In this document: one piece after another, positions 14,200-26,923 of the stretch
Layout: each line of letters starts with the position of its first letter
Numbering within the stretch: the stretch's first letter is position 1
DNA from: Planococcus citri
Taxonomy: Eukaryota > Arthropoda > Insecta > Hemiptera > Pseudococcidae
DNA: 64,000 bases
Assembly (NCBI RefSeq): GCF_950023065.1
Contig: NC_088680.1
Span: 39,482,559 to 39,546,558, forward strand
Direction of reading: 5' to 3'
The notes under the pieces: generated by a model
Seen by the model: the letters and a program-made list of their open reading frames with translations, nothing else
Told to the model about the DNA's origin: nothing
The model's database searches: none
Translations under genes and position numbers: made by a program

Positions 14200-14640
14200 G
14201 TATATTGTATATTTTAAAATTCAAATATGTAGTTCGACCTCACAAGACCGCTTCAGAAAAGTTAATTTTTGCAGGAGGCTTCGAATTGCTTGAAAATGGC
14301 GTTTTCCATCTACCTACCTACCTACATTTAAAATTTTTTAAATTTGGAACTTTTGAATTTTTTAAGATTGAGAATTTTTCCAAAGTTTGAGATTTTTAAT
14401 TTGTAAAAAAAACAATCTTTTCAAACCGTCACTTTATAGATTTATGATTCTCTCCCTCTAATCGATTCGGAATGGTCGAACTCATGACAGAATTAAATTT
14501 TCAGCTATACCCAAGTTTATTACAAAGCATTCCGAAGTGACTTTAAATTGCTGGAGAAAAGCCACATTTTGCTATAGAGGCTCCAGTTTGGCTCAAAAAT
14601 GGTAGCAATCGATTTTGGGGATCGATTTCTTTATATACAA
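14200..14640 (+). repeat. Diverged GGAGGCTCC-family sequence
   Basis: It contains GCAGGAGGCTTCGAATTGCT, GTTTATTACAAAGC and TAGAGGCTCCAGTTTGGCTC, with spacing and AT-rich context like the foldback family at 11 and 41 kb, but too decayed to fix ends. Confidence 0.4.
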
Positions 14641-14680
14641 ACTCAATTTTCATATTTTTATCTACATTATCTCTATATTT

Positions 14681-14959
14681 CGGGAGTGGCGCGATTCCAA
14701 TCACATTTGATTCGAATTGTGCGTTCTCATTCGCGATTTGTGATTCTAATCATTTTTAAAGCGATTCTTAAGACCCAAGTATTCGAACCGATTCGAATTG
14801 CCAAAATGAAGTGATGATTCGTGATTCGAGAATTCAAAGATTCGTGTTCGTAATTTGAACCATTCCCCCTCCCCTTTTAATTCAATTTTTGAACGTTTTT
14901 TACTCGATTATAAAAATAGCATTTTTTGATCAATTTTTACGCGATTCTGCCCACTCCTG
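14681..14959. mobile_element. hAT-like MITE with GATTCG motif cluster
   Basis: The ends are inverted: CGGGAGTGGCGCGATTC at the left and, reading inward from the right, CAGGAGTGGGCAGAATCGC. An 8-base near-duplication flanks it: CTATATTT (14,673-14,680) and CTACATTT (14,960-14,967). Eight-base duplications and CAGxxGTGGGC-type ends are known for hAT elements. The 279-base interior is non-coding and dense in GATTC/ATTCG words in both orientations, perhaps subterminal transposase sites. Confidence 0.7.
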
Positions 14960-14967
14960 CTACATTT

Positions 14968-17900
14968 GTTCTTTTTGAAAAAATAATATCAGTACCTAAA
15001 TCATTTTCAAAAATTCAATAAAATTTGAAAAATCAACTTCGACAGCTCAAAATTTAGTTCAGAGGTCCAGATGACGTGCCCTTTCAGTGGGCCAAATTTT
15101 AGATCAATCAAGGTTGACATAATAAGGTTGCCTTGTACCTAAACTGTAGAAAAAATCGAGAAATTATGAAAGGAGAGTGAAGGGATGAAGAAGGACGAAG
15201 TGAATTTTGAATTTTTTTTATGGAATGTTTTGGAAAAAAGCGAAAATTGTTCAGTAAATGTCCTGAAAATAATATTTACCTAATCAGTAGGTACATATTA
15301 TAGTTTCAAAATTTTATCTCGTGATGTTTTGAGGCATTGAGGCTTTTTGTGAAGTCACATTTCCTCACTCAAAGATCAGAAGTAGGGCAGCAGCACAAAT
15401 TGTTTCTTCTGTAGGGACTTCCAAATTGTCAAATTTCTCCTTACAAATTCATATGTACCAACGTATTTTTGGGTAAATACAAATAGGAAAGAAGTTCTAT
15501 CAATATTAGGTATGGTAGCTATATCGTCATTCCTGCAGGGCCTACAAAATTTTCAAAATCTTTCCTTCTTAAAATTATGAACTATTGGCGAGAATCTTGA
15601 GACGATAGACGAAGATGATTTTAATTACACTGAAATCAAATAGGTAGTCACGAGCTGGTCCATAGATAATATTCAATCTACATATAAGAGCAAACAGAAC
15701 TCTATTTTGGTGAATAAGGTACACTATAGAATTTGCTTAAAAAAATTAACGTCCCTCCCCTCCCCTCCAGGGACCCATAAGACAAAAATCTTGGAAACAG
15801 CAAAACTGAAAATTTGAGAATTTTGGGTATTTTGAAAACGTAGGTACTCCCAATTTTTAATTTGTGCCCAATTTTTTGAAAAACATACGATTCAAATGAG
15901 AAACGATTTATTAATGAACGAAACATTGCAACAAGTTATTCGAATCGAACTAAAAACACCAATATTTTTCATTTTGTGACCTTGACCCAAAATCCACAAT
16001 ATTCCGTTCAAGATGCATCGAAAATTATCGATCTGATCTCTCCAACTTGCATTCGACATCTTGCAAGAACACAATAGAATTACGACACTGCACCAGCAAT
16101 CATATCCACATTCGATCATAGACAAAAATTGAATTTAAATGGCATCTTGAAAATTACACCATAAGGTCGACCAGTGTTGGCAGATTCTACAGGAGGATAT
16201 GTCGTCTTATAGTCTTAGCCGGTGAAATTTCTCAGCATCGGATCGCCTTCAGGTACAACCCACACGAATGCATACGAACGAATTGAAAATCACGATGGTT
16301 TGGTATCCGTAGGTTGGTAGGTTACGAGCTGAATAAACAAACGAAATGAATTAAGACTTAAAAGACAGATCATTAAGATTACCGGTACCAGCCTCCTTTC
16401 CAGCCTCCAACGTTGTTCGGTTAAATTAATCAATATATCGTTTAAAAATTAATATCGCGTTTCAAATTAACGCCACTGCTTATGTACTAGTAGAAGAATT
16501 GTTATTATTAAGTTGCTGTTCATCTTATACTACAATGCATAGGTAGGTAGAGGTACTAGGTAGCTTCCAATTTACTCGATTATAAATGAAAATAATAAAC
16601 CTCGGTGTATCGTCGATATATGTATAGGCAAAACTTATTACTATTACTAGCAACCCATCTCTTAAAGTGTAAATCTAAGTAACCTAATATTTTACATCCC
16701 GAGGGCTTTGCAGGCAACAACGAGAGAAGAAGAAATTCGATTTCATCGTTAATTAACTTTAATACTAAAAAGTTCTCACAATTATTTACATTTCATACGT
16801 CACCGGTGGCTGGTAGCTTCCTCATCCTCATCGTGTAGCCTATTCCTTATTTCCGCGGCTAGTTTTTTAATTGGTTATGTCATATTTTTAATATCACTGC
16901 TTCTGCGTGCTTGTCCAAGTCTTAAATCGTGTACTATAGAATTTACTATGCTCTATGCTGCTTCCATCCCATGCCTGATGGTCGATTTGTTATAAATTTA
17001 CCTAAGGCGGATACAAGCAGCATTTACATTTTACAGTAGCCGCGGCCAAACCCTAACTTATACAGCTTGGCTTAATTGACCGCACATATGTTGACCACAT
17101 CCAGTTACTGGAGGTTTTTTTTTCTTTTCCTTCTCTTTTGGTTCGCGTTTGAAACTGGGAAAACTCGTCGCTTCGATGTGATTTTAACCATTATAGTAAA
17201 TGGTGTTTTTATTCTGCCATTCGGAAGTCGACTTTGGTAATTTAAAATCGCCGCCGAGAGTTCGAGCTGGGCTACTTCAACAGATGCATGTTCGTTATTA
17301 TGCTGCTGGTGTTATGACTAATCGTTTATAAAATGGCGTCTGGGTACCTTTGAGCCTTCTACATCTATACCTACAGTTACAGTGTGATCCAAAAGTATTG
17401 GCAGGTTTACACTTTCATGAATGGGTGGTAAGTTGGTTGTGGAATTACTCATTTTTAAGTTGTATTAGCAGTTTTTTTAATTTAAAAAAAAAGTTAAATT
17501 TCATTTTGGCCATTTAGACGTTTTAAGGAAAGTCATTTTTCATTTTTGAAAATTCTCTCAATAGTTTGCAAGAATTTTCATCAAGTCATATGAAACACAA
17601 CCAAGTGGAAATAGGAAATTGGTCACTTTTAACCCCTGGCCCCTCCCCCCCAAAAACCAGCATGAAACCGTATTAATTTTTGGAATACAGCTATACGTAC
17701 CTCTACATCCCCTTACCTATCTTCTTCATGTCCGAGCCAGAAGTGAAAATGACTGTGCCAGATAGACGAATGACAATAAAAATGAGAAACTTTTCACAGA
17801 GAGTTTTAAAAGCTGATGATGCTTTAATTAATGCTAAATTTTGAGTTTTTTTGCTTATTGTTAGAAATTAGGTATAGCCAGCCACTGGAGAAAAATTCAA

Positions 17901-19249
17901 ATGAAAGTAGAGAAGTAGGACTTCATTTTTTAATGACAGAACTATGAAAGCCTGGACATATCTGTCAGTTTATTCGCACCCCCATGTTCGTTTGTTCGTT
18001 TCAAGTGGATAGGTAAAAATTTGATTTGCTTGAAACATTCAAAAATAAAAGATTTTGTTTCTTGAATCAATTTTTTTGAAAAAGTTGCCATTTTGCTTTG
18101 CTGAGTCAGTAGGCTAATAAGTATGAAAAAAAATTCCTAATAAGTAGGTATAGGTAATGAAGGATTTTTGAAAAATCACTTCAAATTCCAACTTTCTCAC
18201 ACTTAAGAAGATTTCGTTCTATGCCTTCCCCCTCCCCCTCACTATAGGAAACATCCCAACTATACGATTCTGTGTCTCTACAACTTGAATTTTAGACTTT
18301 TAGAGCACTGAAAAAAAATTGATTGGGCTGCTGCTTTTTTGCAGATGTTTTTTTTAAATATTCAATATTTTTATTTATCCAAAATTTGCCCTGACCAGAT
18401 ACTTTTTATTCAGTCTAGGCAAACGTAATCCTTGCTGCCGGACTAATCGTCTATTCCTTACCCCTATACCCTGTCCAAGAAATCCAAAAAATAGTGCGAC
18501 GTTCCCAGAGACTCTCCTCCTTCCCCCTGGTGACTCGTTTTTTAACAAACATCACAAGAATTTGAAAGATCGTGTGATAGTGGGCACTTGATATTACCTA
18601 TACCTACTTATTTACAAATGAAACTCTATAATGTTAAACAAGTTTGGATAGGATCAGGGTCTTTTCGGATTTCAAATCTAAGAACAGCTGATTTTGATTT
18701 TGGGATCTCAAAATCAGGATCAAAGAAGAAAACTTTTTACAAAATGAATTTATTACTCGCTTATGTAAAGAAATTTATTTTCGCAAGTGAAAATTGAATC
18801 ATACATTTTTTTGGAAATATTAAAATTTCATGTATTTACCCAGGTAGGGTGTTTTTAAAAATGTTTTTGGTGATTATTTGTGTATAATCTGGCTCAAGTA
18901 TAAGAGAATCTTCTGAAAAGGAAGGAACATTCTGATTTGAAGGAAACCCAGCTAGGTAATTCAAACAGTCGTGTCGTTCACCAGCCTTGGGTATAAAACT
19001 CATTTTTGGATTTTAGTAAATTTTTGAAAATTTGCAAAATTCAAAAGCTGTTTTAAGGACGATTTTTTAAGCTTTTTCGTGAAATATAAATGTTTCTGAG
19101 CATAGCGAATTATTGTGAATACTTATCTAATCCCTTCTATTCAGTTCCCACACATAACCATTTTGAAGCCTCCTGCAGTGATCTTTCAATTTTCTCCAGA
19201 AATTTGAAGAAAGGTCTGTAATAAATGCGAAATTCCAGAAGTGTAAGTA
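14968..19249. other. Non-coding; AT-rich flanks around an island at 16.2-17.4 kb
   Basis: The island includes GCCGCGGCCAAACC near 17,040 and other CpG-containing stretches. The rest is AT-rich with no recognised gene or complete element. Confidence 0.4.
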
Positions 19250-19550
19250 CAAAAGTAAATTTTTGACCAATTTGCGAATTCCACAGGAATTTGAAAAATC
19301 AGTGGAGACTCCAAAGAGGCCAAATAGTGATTGTTTTCGAGTCGGACAATCATGTTGACTAAGTATACTTTGCCAAAAAACCGTTCGTTTTACACTTTTT
19401 TTGAAAAATTGTTTTTTTTTTCTTTTTTTTTTTCACTCTTCTGGAAATTTACAAAGTGGTCAAAAATTCACTTTTGAACTCAAACATAAAATTTCACGAT
19501 AGCTACTTAAGACGGTTGAGAGGGTGCCCAATAAGCACCGATCAAAGTTA
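19250..19550 (+). repeat. Old dispersed repeat, copy B, left part
   Basis: This is homologous to 6,745-7,055: the same succession of GACCAATTTGCGAATTCCA, GGCCAAATAGTGATTG, CACTCTTCTGGAAATTTAC and AATAAGCACCGATCAAAGTTA. It ends exactly at the target duplication of element 1. Confidence 0.65.
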
Positions 19551-19568
19551 GGGTGTGATTTAATACCA

Positions 19569-19775
19569 CGACAAAAAAGGGCGTCAGCACGACAAGCATA
19601 GGCACTTTCACGCCAGAAAAATCATTACCACGACTAAATGGGAAATTCCCGACAATAAAGAGCTTACCCCGACATAAAAGGCACTCCAACGACAAAATAA
19701 TGCATCAAACGACGAATTAAAAAATTCACGGCATTTTATTACTTTCAACTGCTATATAAGACAATGCACGACAAA
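19569..19775 (+). repeat. ~20-base periodic CACGACA array, left arm of element 1
   Basis: CGAC-type cores start at 19,569, 19,590, 19,611 (CGCC), 19,631, 19,650, 19,670, 19,690, 19,710, 19,729 (CGGC), a decayed CTGC at 19,749 and 19,769. The steps are 21, 21, 20, 19, 20, 20, 20, 19, 20 and 20. The sequence between cores is not conserved, so this is a phased motif array and not an ordinary satellite. Confidence 0.85.
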
Positions 19776-20321
19776 ATTTTTCCATCAAAAACAGACATTT
19801 CACCAACAGAAATAATCTTTAAAAAAATATTAAAATGATGCCAAAAAAACGAAGTAGGTATGTAAAAAATTGCTGTTCATAGAAGTAAATGTTTTGTGGA
19901 CTTTGATGGACGACCCCTCTTCCTCTTTTGACCTCAGGGACGAAGCGAAAAGGGACCAATGGGTGACAGTTTGCCCCCCACCGGGCTTGCGAAAGTAGGA
20001 AAAACTTGAGAAATTGTGAGAAATTCAAGAAAGTTAAGAAAATACAAAAATTCCAACAATACTTTAGTTTCAGTTTTCAAAAATTCAAATTTTTTACAAT
20101 CATGTATTATTAATAATTATTGTTCATTTGCCGACAAAATCGCCGATCTATCCTCAAAATTGTCACTTTTTTCCTAAGCTTTTGCCCTCGCTTCGCTTAG
20201 GCCAATTTGGTTCTCATATACTGAGTTACAATTTCACTCAAATTTTTTTGAAAGAAACCCTCAGTTGATTATTTGTCAAAATTTGTACAAAATATAATTG
20301 TAATTGAATTGATAATGTTCT

Positions 20322-20497
20322 GTCGTGTATGAAATTATTTTGTCGTGAATACTGCTTATCTCGTTATTAAATCGTAGTCGTTCATAAATACTTTATTGTC
20401 TGGCGTCATCTGGCGTGGAACTTCATCATTTTTCGTCGTTCATTCATCTTTTATGAACAAAAAAATGCTTGTCGTGATGACGCCCTTTTTCGTCGTG
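20322..20497 (-). repeat. Inverted TGTCGTG motif array, right arm of element 1
   Basis: GTCG cores or close variants are at 20,322, 20,342, 20,360, 20,377, 20,398, 20,412, 20,435, 20,471 and 20,492. Most intervals are 17-23 bases with a double-length gap before 20,471. Orientation is opposite to the left array. The outermost two cores mirror the left end exactly in distance from the terminus. Confidence 0.7.
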
Positions 20498-20513
20498 CAA
20501 AAAATATTTCCCC

Positions 20514-20880
20514 TCAAAGTTATAGGTGTCGAAGTTCATTTTTGTCCCTTGTGCAATTTTAATGGAACAAATTGAGAAATCGCTGGAAACTTCATTGCTC
20601 TGGAATGTTCCAAAGCTACTAGTTGTTGATGAATAGGTAGATATTAGAGTTGAATTGAAAAAAATTTCACATTGGTTCACTTTGCTCAAAAAATATAAGT
20701 ATATTTCACAAAAAAGTTCAAAAACTGTCCTCAAAACTGATTTTTTTTGAATTTTTGAATTTTAAAAAATTTGCTAAAAACCAAAAAATGAACTTTACGA
20801 CCTGAATTTTTGGTTACAAGGGTTTTAAGATATGCTCTTTCGATCTTGCTTGGTTTCATTTGAATCGGATAATGTGTGTT
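20514..20880 (+). repeat. Old dispersed repeat, copy B, right part
   Basis: It resumes the copy A homology after element 1: GAAGTTCATTTTTGTCC against AAATTCATTTTCACC, then TTCACTTTGCTC and the Lys/Phe-poor AT-rich tail ending GGTTACAAGGGTTTTAAG against GATTACCGGGGGTCTTA. Confidence 0.65.
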
Positions 20881-22399
20881 CAAAAAGTTCCCATATGTGA
20901 GTTGAAACTCAAAATATCAAGGGATCTAGGATTTCAAAGCTTCGAATATCAAACCTGCTCCTTCGTTTGAATTTTCGTCAGAAATCATGATCAATTAAGT
21001 TTCGGAACACCCTGTACAAACACTTGAAAAAAAATTTGTGCCAAACGTTACTCTAAATTGAATTTCTTATCCATTTTAATTCAAGAATCATTAAAATGTT
21101 TGGAATTTTAGGTTCACACTATACGGGAACAGAAGCCATCCAAAAGTCGCTGAACCGAGCTTCGAAATGAGTACCTACCTAATCGTCCCGAGCTTATATC
21201 GAGATTCACGTCTAAGTTGACGTGTAACCATATCATGTGTGATTTACTTACACTCTTGGTGCTCATTGGAGGTATAGGTATAATTAGAAGGCTCGATACG
21301 ATACTCGTGTATTTGGTAACCTTGGAAAAAGCTATGCTGGCGGAAATCGGCACGATTTTCAAAATACCTCGCCGCGTTTCGAGCCACTTATCGTTAGTGT
21401 GTACTGTGTAGATATCTTTTTTCACATTGGTTGCAAAATTCAGCCTACAACTCTTAATGTTTTCTTATAATAATTGTGGATAAAGTCAACTAGGCCTGGG
21501 TAGGTACTATAGGTACATTGATGTGGTGTTTCTTTTAGTACATACACGAACGATCGCGTTTACACGTAGGTACGCACAATTAGACGCCATATAAGGTTAA
21601 TTTACAAATTACAAACGAGCCTTGTTACTCTGTAGACCTATAATACGTATAGTCAGTACCCACATCGTATAGGCTACAGTACATTATGTATATACAAACC
21701 AACATTTATGTGATAAAAATGGCGAGTAGATACGTGTATTTACTTTAACACGAACGTGTTTAATAAACTCGAAGCGTACAGTCGACTTGATTAATATCGC
21801 GTCTTCGTCGCCCATTAAAGTTGAAAGCAGCCATCAAATTATTGTTTACACGCCGAACCTACCTATATGAACTACCTATACATATACCATAACACAGATA
21901 GGCTACACAAGGTGTAATAGTGATCTCTTCGATTCAAAGGTATTTTACCGCCATCTCTGTTACATTTTAGCCATTTCTTCAAAGCTGTATAGTATGCTCT
22001 TTGGTTCGATGCCATTTAGTCGACTTGACGGTGTTTAACGAACCGAAACTTTTTTTTTCTGCTAGCTGCTGCATCGTAGTCGTCGTCGTCGTTGTCGACG
22101 AAACACAGCATACATACTTACTTATACTCGAAGAAACCGCACCCGAAAAATTTATTATATATCATAACAGACACACGCACTCACTGAGCAGTGTATCTTC
22201 AACTTGAGTAAACCGACGACGACGACGATGAGAGCTAATGCTGTTTCCAGCGTCGTCATTTCTACCACAAAATATTACTTTAGCTGCGCTGTTAACCGGG
22301 TTAAACGAGCAGAATTCCGATTAAATGGCAAAATTACGCAATTTCAGCGTGACGAGCATTTTGAAAATGAAGAAATCATCGTGGTAGGCCCATCTATGT

Positions 22400-22800
22400 A
22401 GTTCTTTTCCCTCCTCTTCATACCCGTACCCGAGTACCTTTTTTTCTCTCAACTCTTCTCGTTCCAAGTCGACGACGTTAATTGAAATGTCGCATTTTGC
22501 CAACGATGAGCTGAAGCTACCGTCCAATGACGTCACGGTTTCATGGTTTATCTATTCTATACGACTATGTGACTTCCCATCGTATGGTTTTGGTTTGCCT
22601 TTAACCCGTTCGTGCCCTGTGTCTGTGTCCCTGAATCCCCTTCACTCAATTCGAATACATATCTACAAGCGGGTTGATGTGTACGTGGGGGTCATTATAG
22701 TTCACCATGTGCGTTATCTTGGCCGCAGAGTAGCAGCTTCGCTGTGCCATGCCCCAATATGCCCATCAAGTATTCTCACGCGCTATTAATTTTTGACCTT
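22400..22800. promoter_or_regulatory. GC-richer island with a perfect CRE
   Basis: The segment holds CCAATGACGTCACG, in which the palindrome TGACGTCA (22,528-22,535) is the full cAMP-response/CREB-ATF site, with CCAAT overlapping its 5' side. Nearby composition is less AT-rich than the neighbouring repeat blocks, and several 65-100 codon open frames occur, none recognised. Inference: enhancer or promoter 4.4 kb before the candidate Sp8 exon. The site alone is weak evidence. Confidence 0.3.
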
Positions 22801-23975
22801 TTATCGAATTGCGTGCTGTAGAGTCAATTAGAGTAGACCAAAGTACCAATAACACGTGCCCGTACAGCCATCAAGATATGTGGTAGGTGTTTGCTGCGGC
22901 GATCATGTTGATATATGCTATCATATTATTGAACAATTGGATTTTTATTAAATCATCATTTTCATTTCGTGTTTCTGGTGCTTACGATCGGTACCTATTC
23001 TTTTAGGTACCTAAGTACCTAAATGGATCTTCACGACAGACGAAATCCTGTCTACAAATGAAAGCAACTCAGTAGAGTTGTGTTGTCATTCAAGTCTTAT
23101 TTATTGTGGTACTTTCGATCGTTTTCGTGACTTATTGTATTGTAGACTTGTATCTTAATTTTGGAAGTGAGTGGCTGGGAAGGAGCAGGCGGAATAGATT
23201 AATGCTGTCGATATTATTTGAGCATTTGAGAAGAATATAGCTCTTGAAATTGAAAACCTTAATTGAAAATTCTCTTTTTGAGGCAGGTACCTGAAATGTG
23301 AAAGACTTTCTAGAGAAAAATGTTGTACCTATCCAAGTTTAGGATCGTTACTCGAGCCTTGCTTGTTCAAAACATCAAAATAGAGAGAGACATTTTGTTC
23401 AACATGAATGGATACAAAGTCAATACTTTTCAAAAAAAAAAAGTTTTAAATCGAATACATACCTACTTAATCAGAATCAGATTTTCAAACATTGACTCCA
23501 TTTTACGCTAGAATTCGTTTCTGAACGATATGGAGATGGTTGGTGAGGAAGTGATAATGATATTGTCATTTTATGGTACCTAAAAACCTATTTCATAGGA
23601 AATCACCACAGTGCAGCGATTGTGAATGAAATCTTAGAAATGAAACACCTGGATTATTTTTTCAGGAAAGTTGTAAATAAATAAAATGATTAGGGAGATT
23701 TTTATTGGATGTTTTTGTGGGGGGGGGGGGATGAATAGTTGAAAAATTTTGTTTCAATTTTGACCCTTTTTTTTGGAAAAATCTAGATAAAATTTTTGAC
23801 AAAGTTGTCAAAATTTTTAGTAAAATTACTTCAAAGTTTTCACCTTGGTTAAGTATTTAGAAAAAATTTTCTTTGAAATTATTTTCAAAATTTGTTTGTT
23901 TTTCATCAATTTTTAAAACTACTTGTGAAGTTAACTTAATAAAAAAAATGTTCAGACTTTTCAAATATCTTTTTT

Positions 23976-24052
23976 TTTTTTTTTGGGGGGGGGGGTATTT
24001 ATAATAACTAGATTATTACACCCTACGTCAGATTATATTGAATTTGTCAAAT
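23976..24052. repeat. ~75-base repeat shared with 51,463-51,539 (inverted)
   Basis: ATTATTACACCCTACGTCAG and ATTATATTGAATTTGTCA here are found as the reverse complement at 51,463-51,539. A poly-T/poly-G run borders it here and an A-run with CCCC borders the other copy. It is probably an end of one transposon family. Confidence 0.65.
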
Positions 24053-26923
24053 TTTAGGTACTTCATTTTTTACACTAGAAATAATTGAAGCCATTTTTCT
24101 TTGGAAATGATAGATATTTAAATTTTAATAATTTTTCATTAGTAAGTAGGTACATGCTATGCTGCCTACGAAAATTTATGAAAAAAAACTTTTGAAAAAA
24201 CAATCAAATCGGTGATCTGAAATTTTTTTGTTTTTCTCTTTTTTTATTTTATACAACTTTTGGACAGTTTTTCTCAAAAATAAAATTTATTTTTGGCAAT
24301 TGATTTTTTTTTAAATTTTCACCCAAACAGAACAATTCCATTCAAGTTGAACTCATCAACTTCAGCTCAAAATATCTCCAAAAATAATTTCATAATCTCA
24401 TAAAAAAAATAATACATTACTTTCTTTTGATGAGAAATTTCATGCTCTACAGGAAAAACCAGTTTTTTATTGTTATAAAAAATTGAAAAAAACCTGCATT
24501 TTTCTCAAGTACAGAAAATTTGATCCTTTTCCTCGAAAAAACAAATTAAAAAACGTTAGCGAAAAATTCAAATGCTATTACATACCTATTTCAAGTTTTT
24601 TTTTTTTTTTTTAATTACAAAACTTTTAGTTTGTTTTACCTCAATATTTCATTGAGTTTCTTGAATCAAAATAATTTCAAGTTAAACTTATTTTCAATAT
24701 CAATTCAAAGTATGTACGAGTACCTACCTCAAAAACATAGCTCATAAAAAAATTACCTACAACAATCTGTTACTTAATGAGAAATTTATGCCCCTATAAT
24801 TTCAGTTCTTGAAAAACTGAATTCTACAAGAAAATATATAAGGAAACAAAACTTCGTCAAAGCCCAAAATTTTTTCACTAGTACAGCGTGATTAAACTTT
24901 ATTCTTCTCCTCGAGATTTTTGTTTTTAGATTATTTTTTGCAAAAATTATCACGTTTAATGTTTAATTAAAATATACTCGTACAAAATTTTTTATTTCAA
25001 CTGTCTGAACAACGATCTTTGAGAAAGACGTGCTGAAGGGAGAAGAGTGATGCACATTTCTGGCTTTCCAGGCACACAATTTCTTTTTGAGACACTGACT
25101 GATCAGTGATTATTAGCTCTCAATTCTCATGATCTTTATACATATGATTTTTACAAGCATTACTTTCAGCAAAGGTCTATACCTATTTAGCTTGGGGGGG
25201 GGGGGAATAGGTAAATACGTATCATAAAGTGGAAACCACGAGTACCTAATTGTAGCCCAGCCGTTTTTTTCACCAACTACATATAATTGATTCGAGTTCT
25301 TCAAAATTGAATATTTTGATGTTACATTTTTTTTAGCAGGTACCTACAATTTTCATACTTAATTGGTAGGTAGTGAAGAATAATTGGACCAATTTTTCGA
25401 AAAATTAAAATACTTATTTATTTTTGACTCTTAGGTATAATTTATGTAGAAAAAAATTTTTTTTTGATCTATTTCAACGACATCCTTGTATTTTTAAATG
25501 TCAGAATCGAGAGAAAATAGACTTTATGCAGGTGCATTAGTTCAATTTTGTTTCAGTTTTCCAATGTGGGTATAGGTAGGTATTTATGAAAAATAGTTTT
25601 AAGTACAAGCAAAGCAACTTGTTGCCCATTTTTGGATCTAACCAACCTTCTCATCTCATTTTGTGAACAATAAAAATTCAAAATGAAAATTACAAATTAT
25701 AAATTTTGAATACATAATTAATTAGGTACTTTATGCTGTATTTAGCATGTATGTACTTTTTCTTGTCGTAGGTACCCAACTGATCTGAAAAATTAGACTT
25801 GTAGTTCATAAATATATGCAGGAAACCAGTTTATAAATTTTTCCAAGACCATCGAACTGAAGGTCCTTTTGAAATTCAGACAGCACGTGTCTGTTCCAAA
25901 GACAAAAAAAACTCGTGAAATAAACTTTTAGGTCTTTTTTTACTCCTCAATTGTTAGTTGTTACTCAAGAAGAGCAATCCGCACAGACAACCTTCGCTCC
26001 TAAGTGTATCTCAGAATTTAGAAAAAATTCATCACCATTTTGAATAGTTAATCTGATTTTCTGATGAGACAATCATTGAAAAGTAGCTCTATATAGAACA
26101 ACAAAACCCCACATTGAGAAAACCCTTTTTAAAAAAAAAATGAAATTTATAAAGGACGCCATTTTCTCTATCCGGTTTGCGCATCACGAAAAAAGGGGTA
26201 CCACACATCACAATAAATAGGCTTACGATAGTCTATAATAAAATGTAAAATATACATGCAAACCTCCACCATATTTTTATCGAACGAACGGTACCTTGCC
26301 TATACAAAATAAAGCTAGATATGTAACAGGGCAGCGATAAAAAGGGCACAATGTACAAGACGCGGTCGCGTTTTGAATAACGGCATCAAACATAATACCT
26401 CGCGATGTCGATAGGAAGAGGAAGTTTCCCACATGACGAGATTATCAACGATATAACCATATAACCAGCTGAAGGGAATAAATAGCAGACGATGATTCGC
26501 GAATAAAAGGCACCTAATATTTCGTTGTAGGTTGTATACATATTATGTTTTGATAAATGGAACTTAATAGTCGTTGTCGTCGTAGTCATCGTTATCGTCA
26601 TCGTCCAGCATATTATTATTAATAAAACTATACAGGGCATACATTGTATAGAACCATTTACCATTTGTAATCGCGTAGATAGATATCTTGTATATTATTA
26701 GGTATGGATACAGTCGCCATTGATGCGACTATGTTCACTGTTTATAGTATGTGTTCGCCTTCCAAAGTATACTTAGGTATTCTTCGACCAATTAAACCAT
26801 ATACATTTAAGGCAGAATGAAAATTATTAGTTCAACACACCTTAACGGTGAAACAGTAGCATGTAGTCATTCAAACAGAAACACCTCCATCGAACCGTTC
26901 ATTAATTTATGGTAATTTTACAG

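Larger units (their letters stand above)
19551..20513. mobile_element. Foldback-type element 1 with inverted ACGACA arrays (Mutator-like, non-autonomous)
   Basis: It is bounded by a perfect 9-base direct repeat, TCAAAGTTA, at 19,542-19,550 and 20,514-20,522. Both ends start GGG when read inward and converge on a shared block (GACAAAAAAGGGCGTC left; GACGAAAAAGGGCGTC right, inverted) followed by CACGACAAGCA. The left arm (19,569-19,769) is an array of CACGACA-type motifs at 19-21 base steps. The right arm (about 20,322-20,495) carries the inverted motif TGTCGTG, less regularly. No long ORF lies inside. Known: Drosophila FB and Rehavkus elements (Mutator superfamily) have 9-base duplications and terminal inverted repeats built of short tandem units; the assignment here is by analogy. 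A related empty site exists near 7,050. Confidence 0.8.
20881..26923. other. Non-coding upstream of the candidate Sp8 exon
   Basis: An island at 21.5-23.2 kb holds the CRE and short CGA/GTC trinucleotide runs (22,078 and 22,213). About 23.2-26.0 kb is a homopolymer-rich block with G-runs of about ten or more bases at 23,719, 23,985 and 25,194. 26.2-26.9 kb is again complex, with an ATC/GTC run near 26,575. Confidence 0.4.

Noticed and set aside
26560..26620. ATC/GTC trinucleotide run, considered as another ACGACA array
   Set aside because: Simple trinucleotide slippage without 20-base phasing, inverted partner or target duplication; the same holds for 22,078, 22,213, 27,498 and 61,597.
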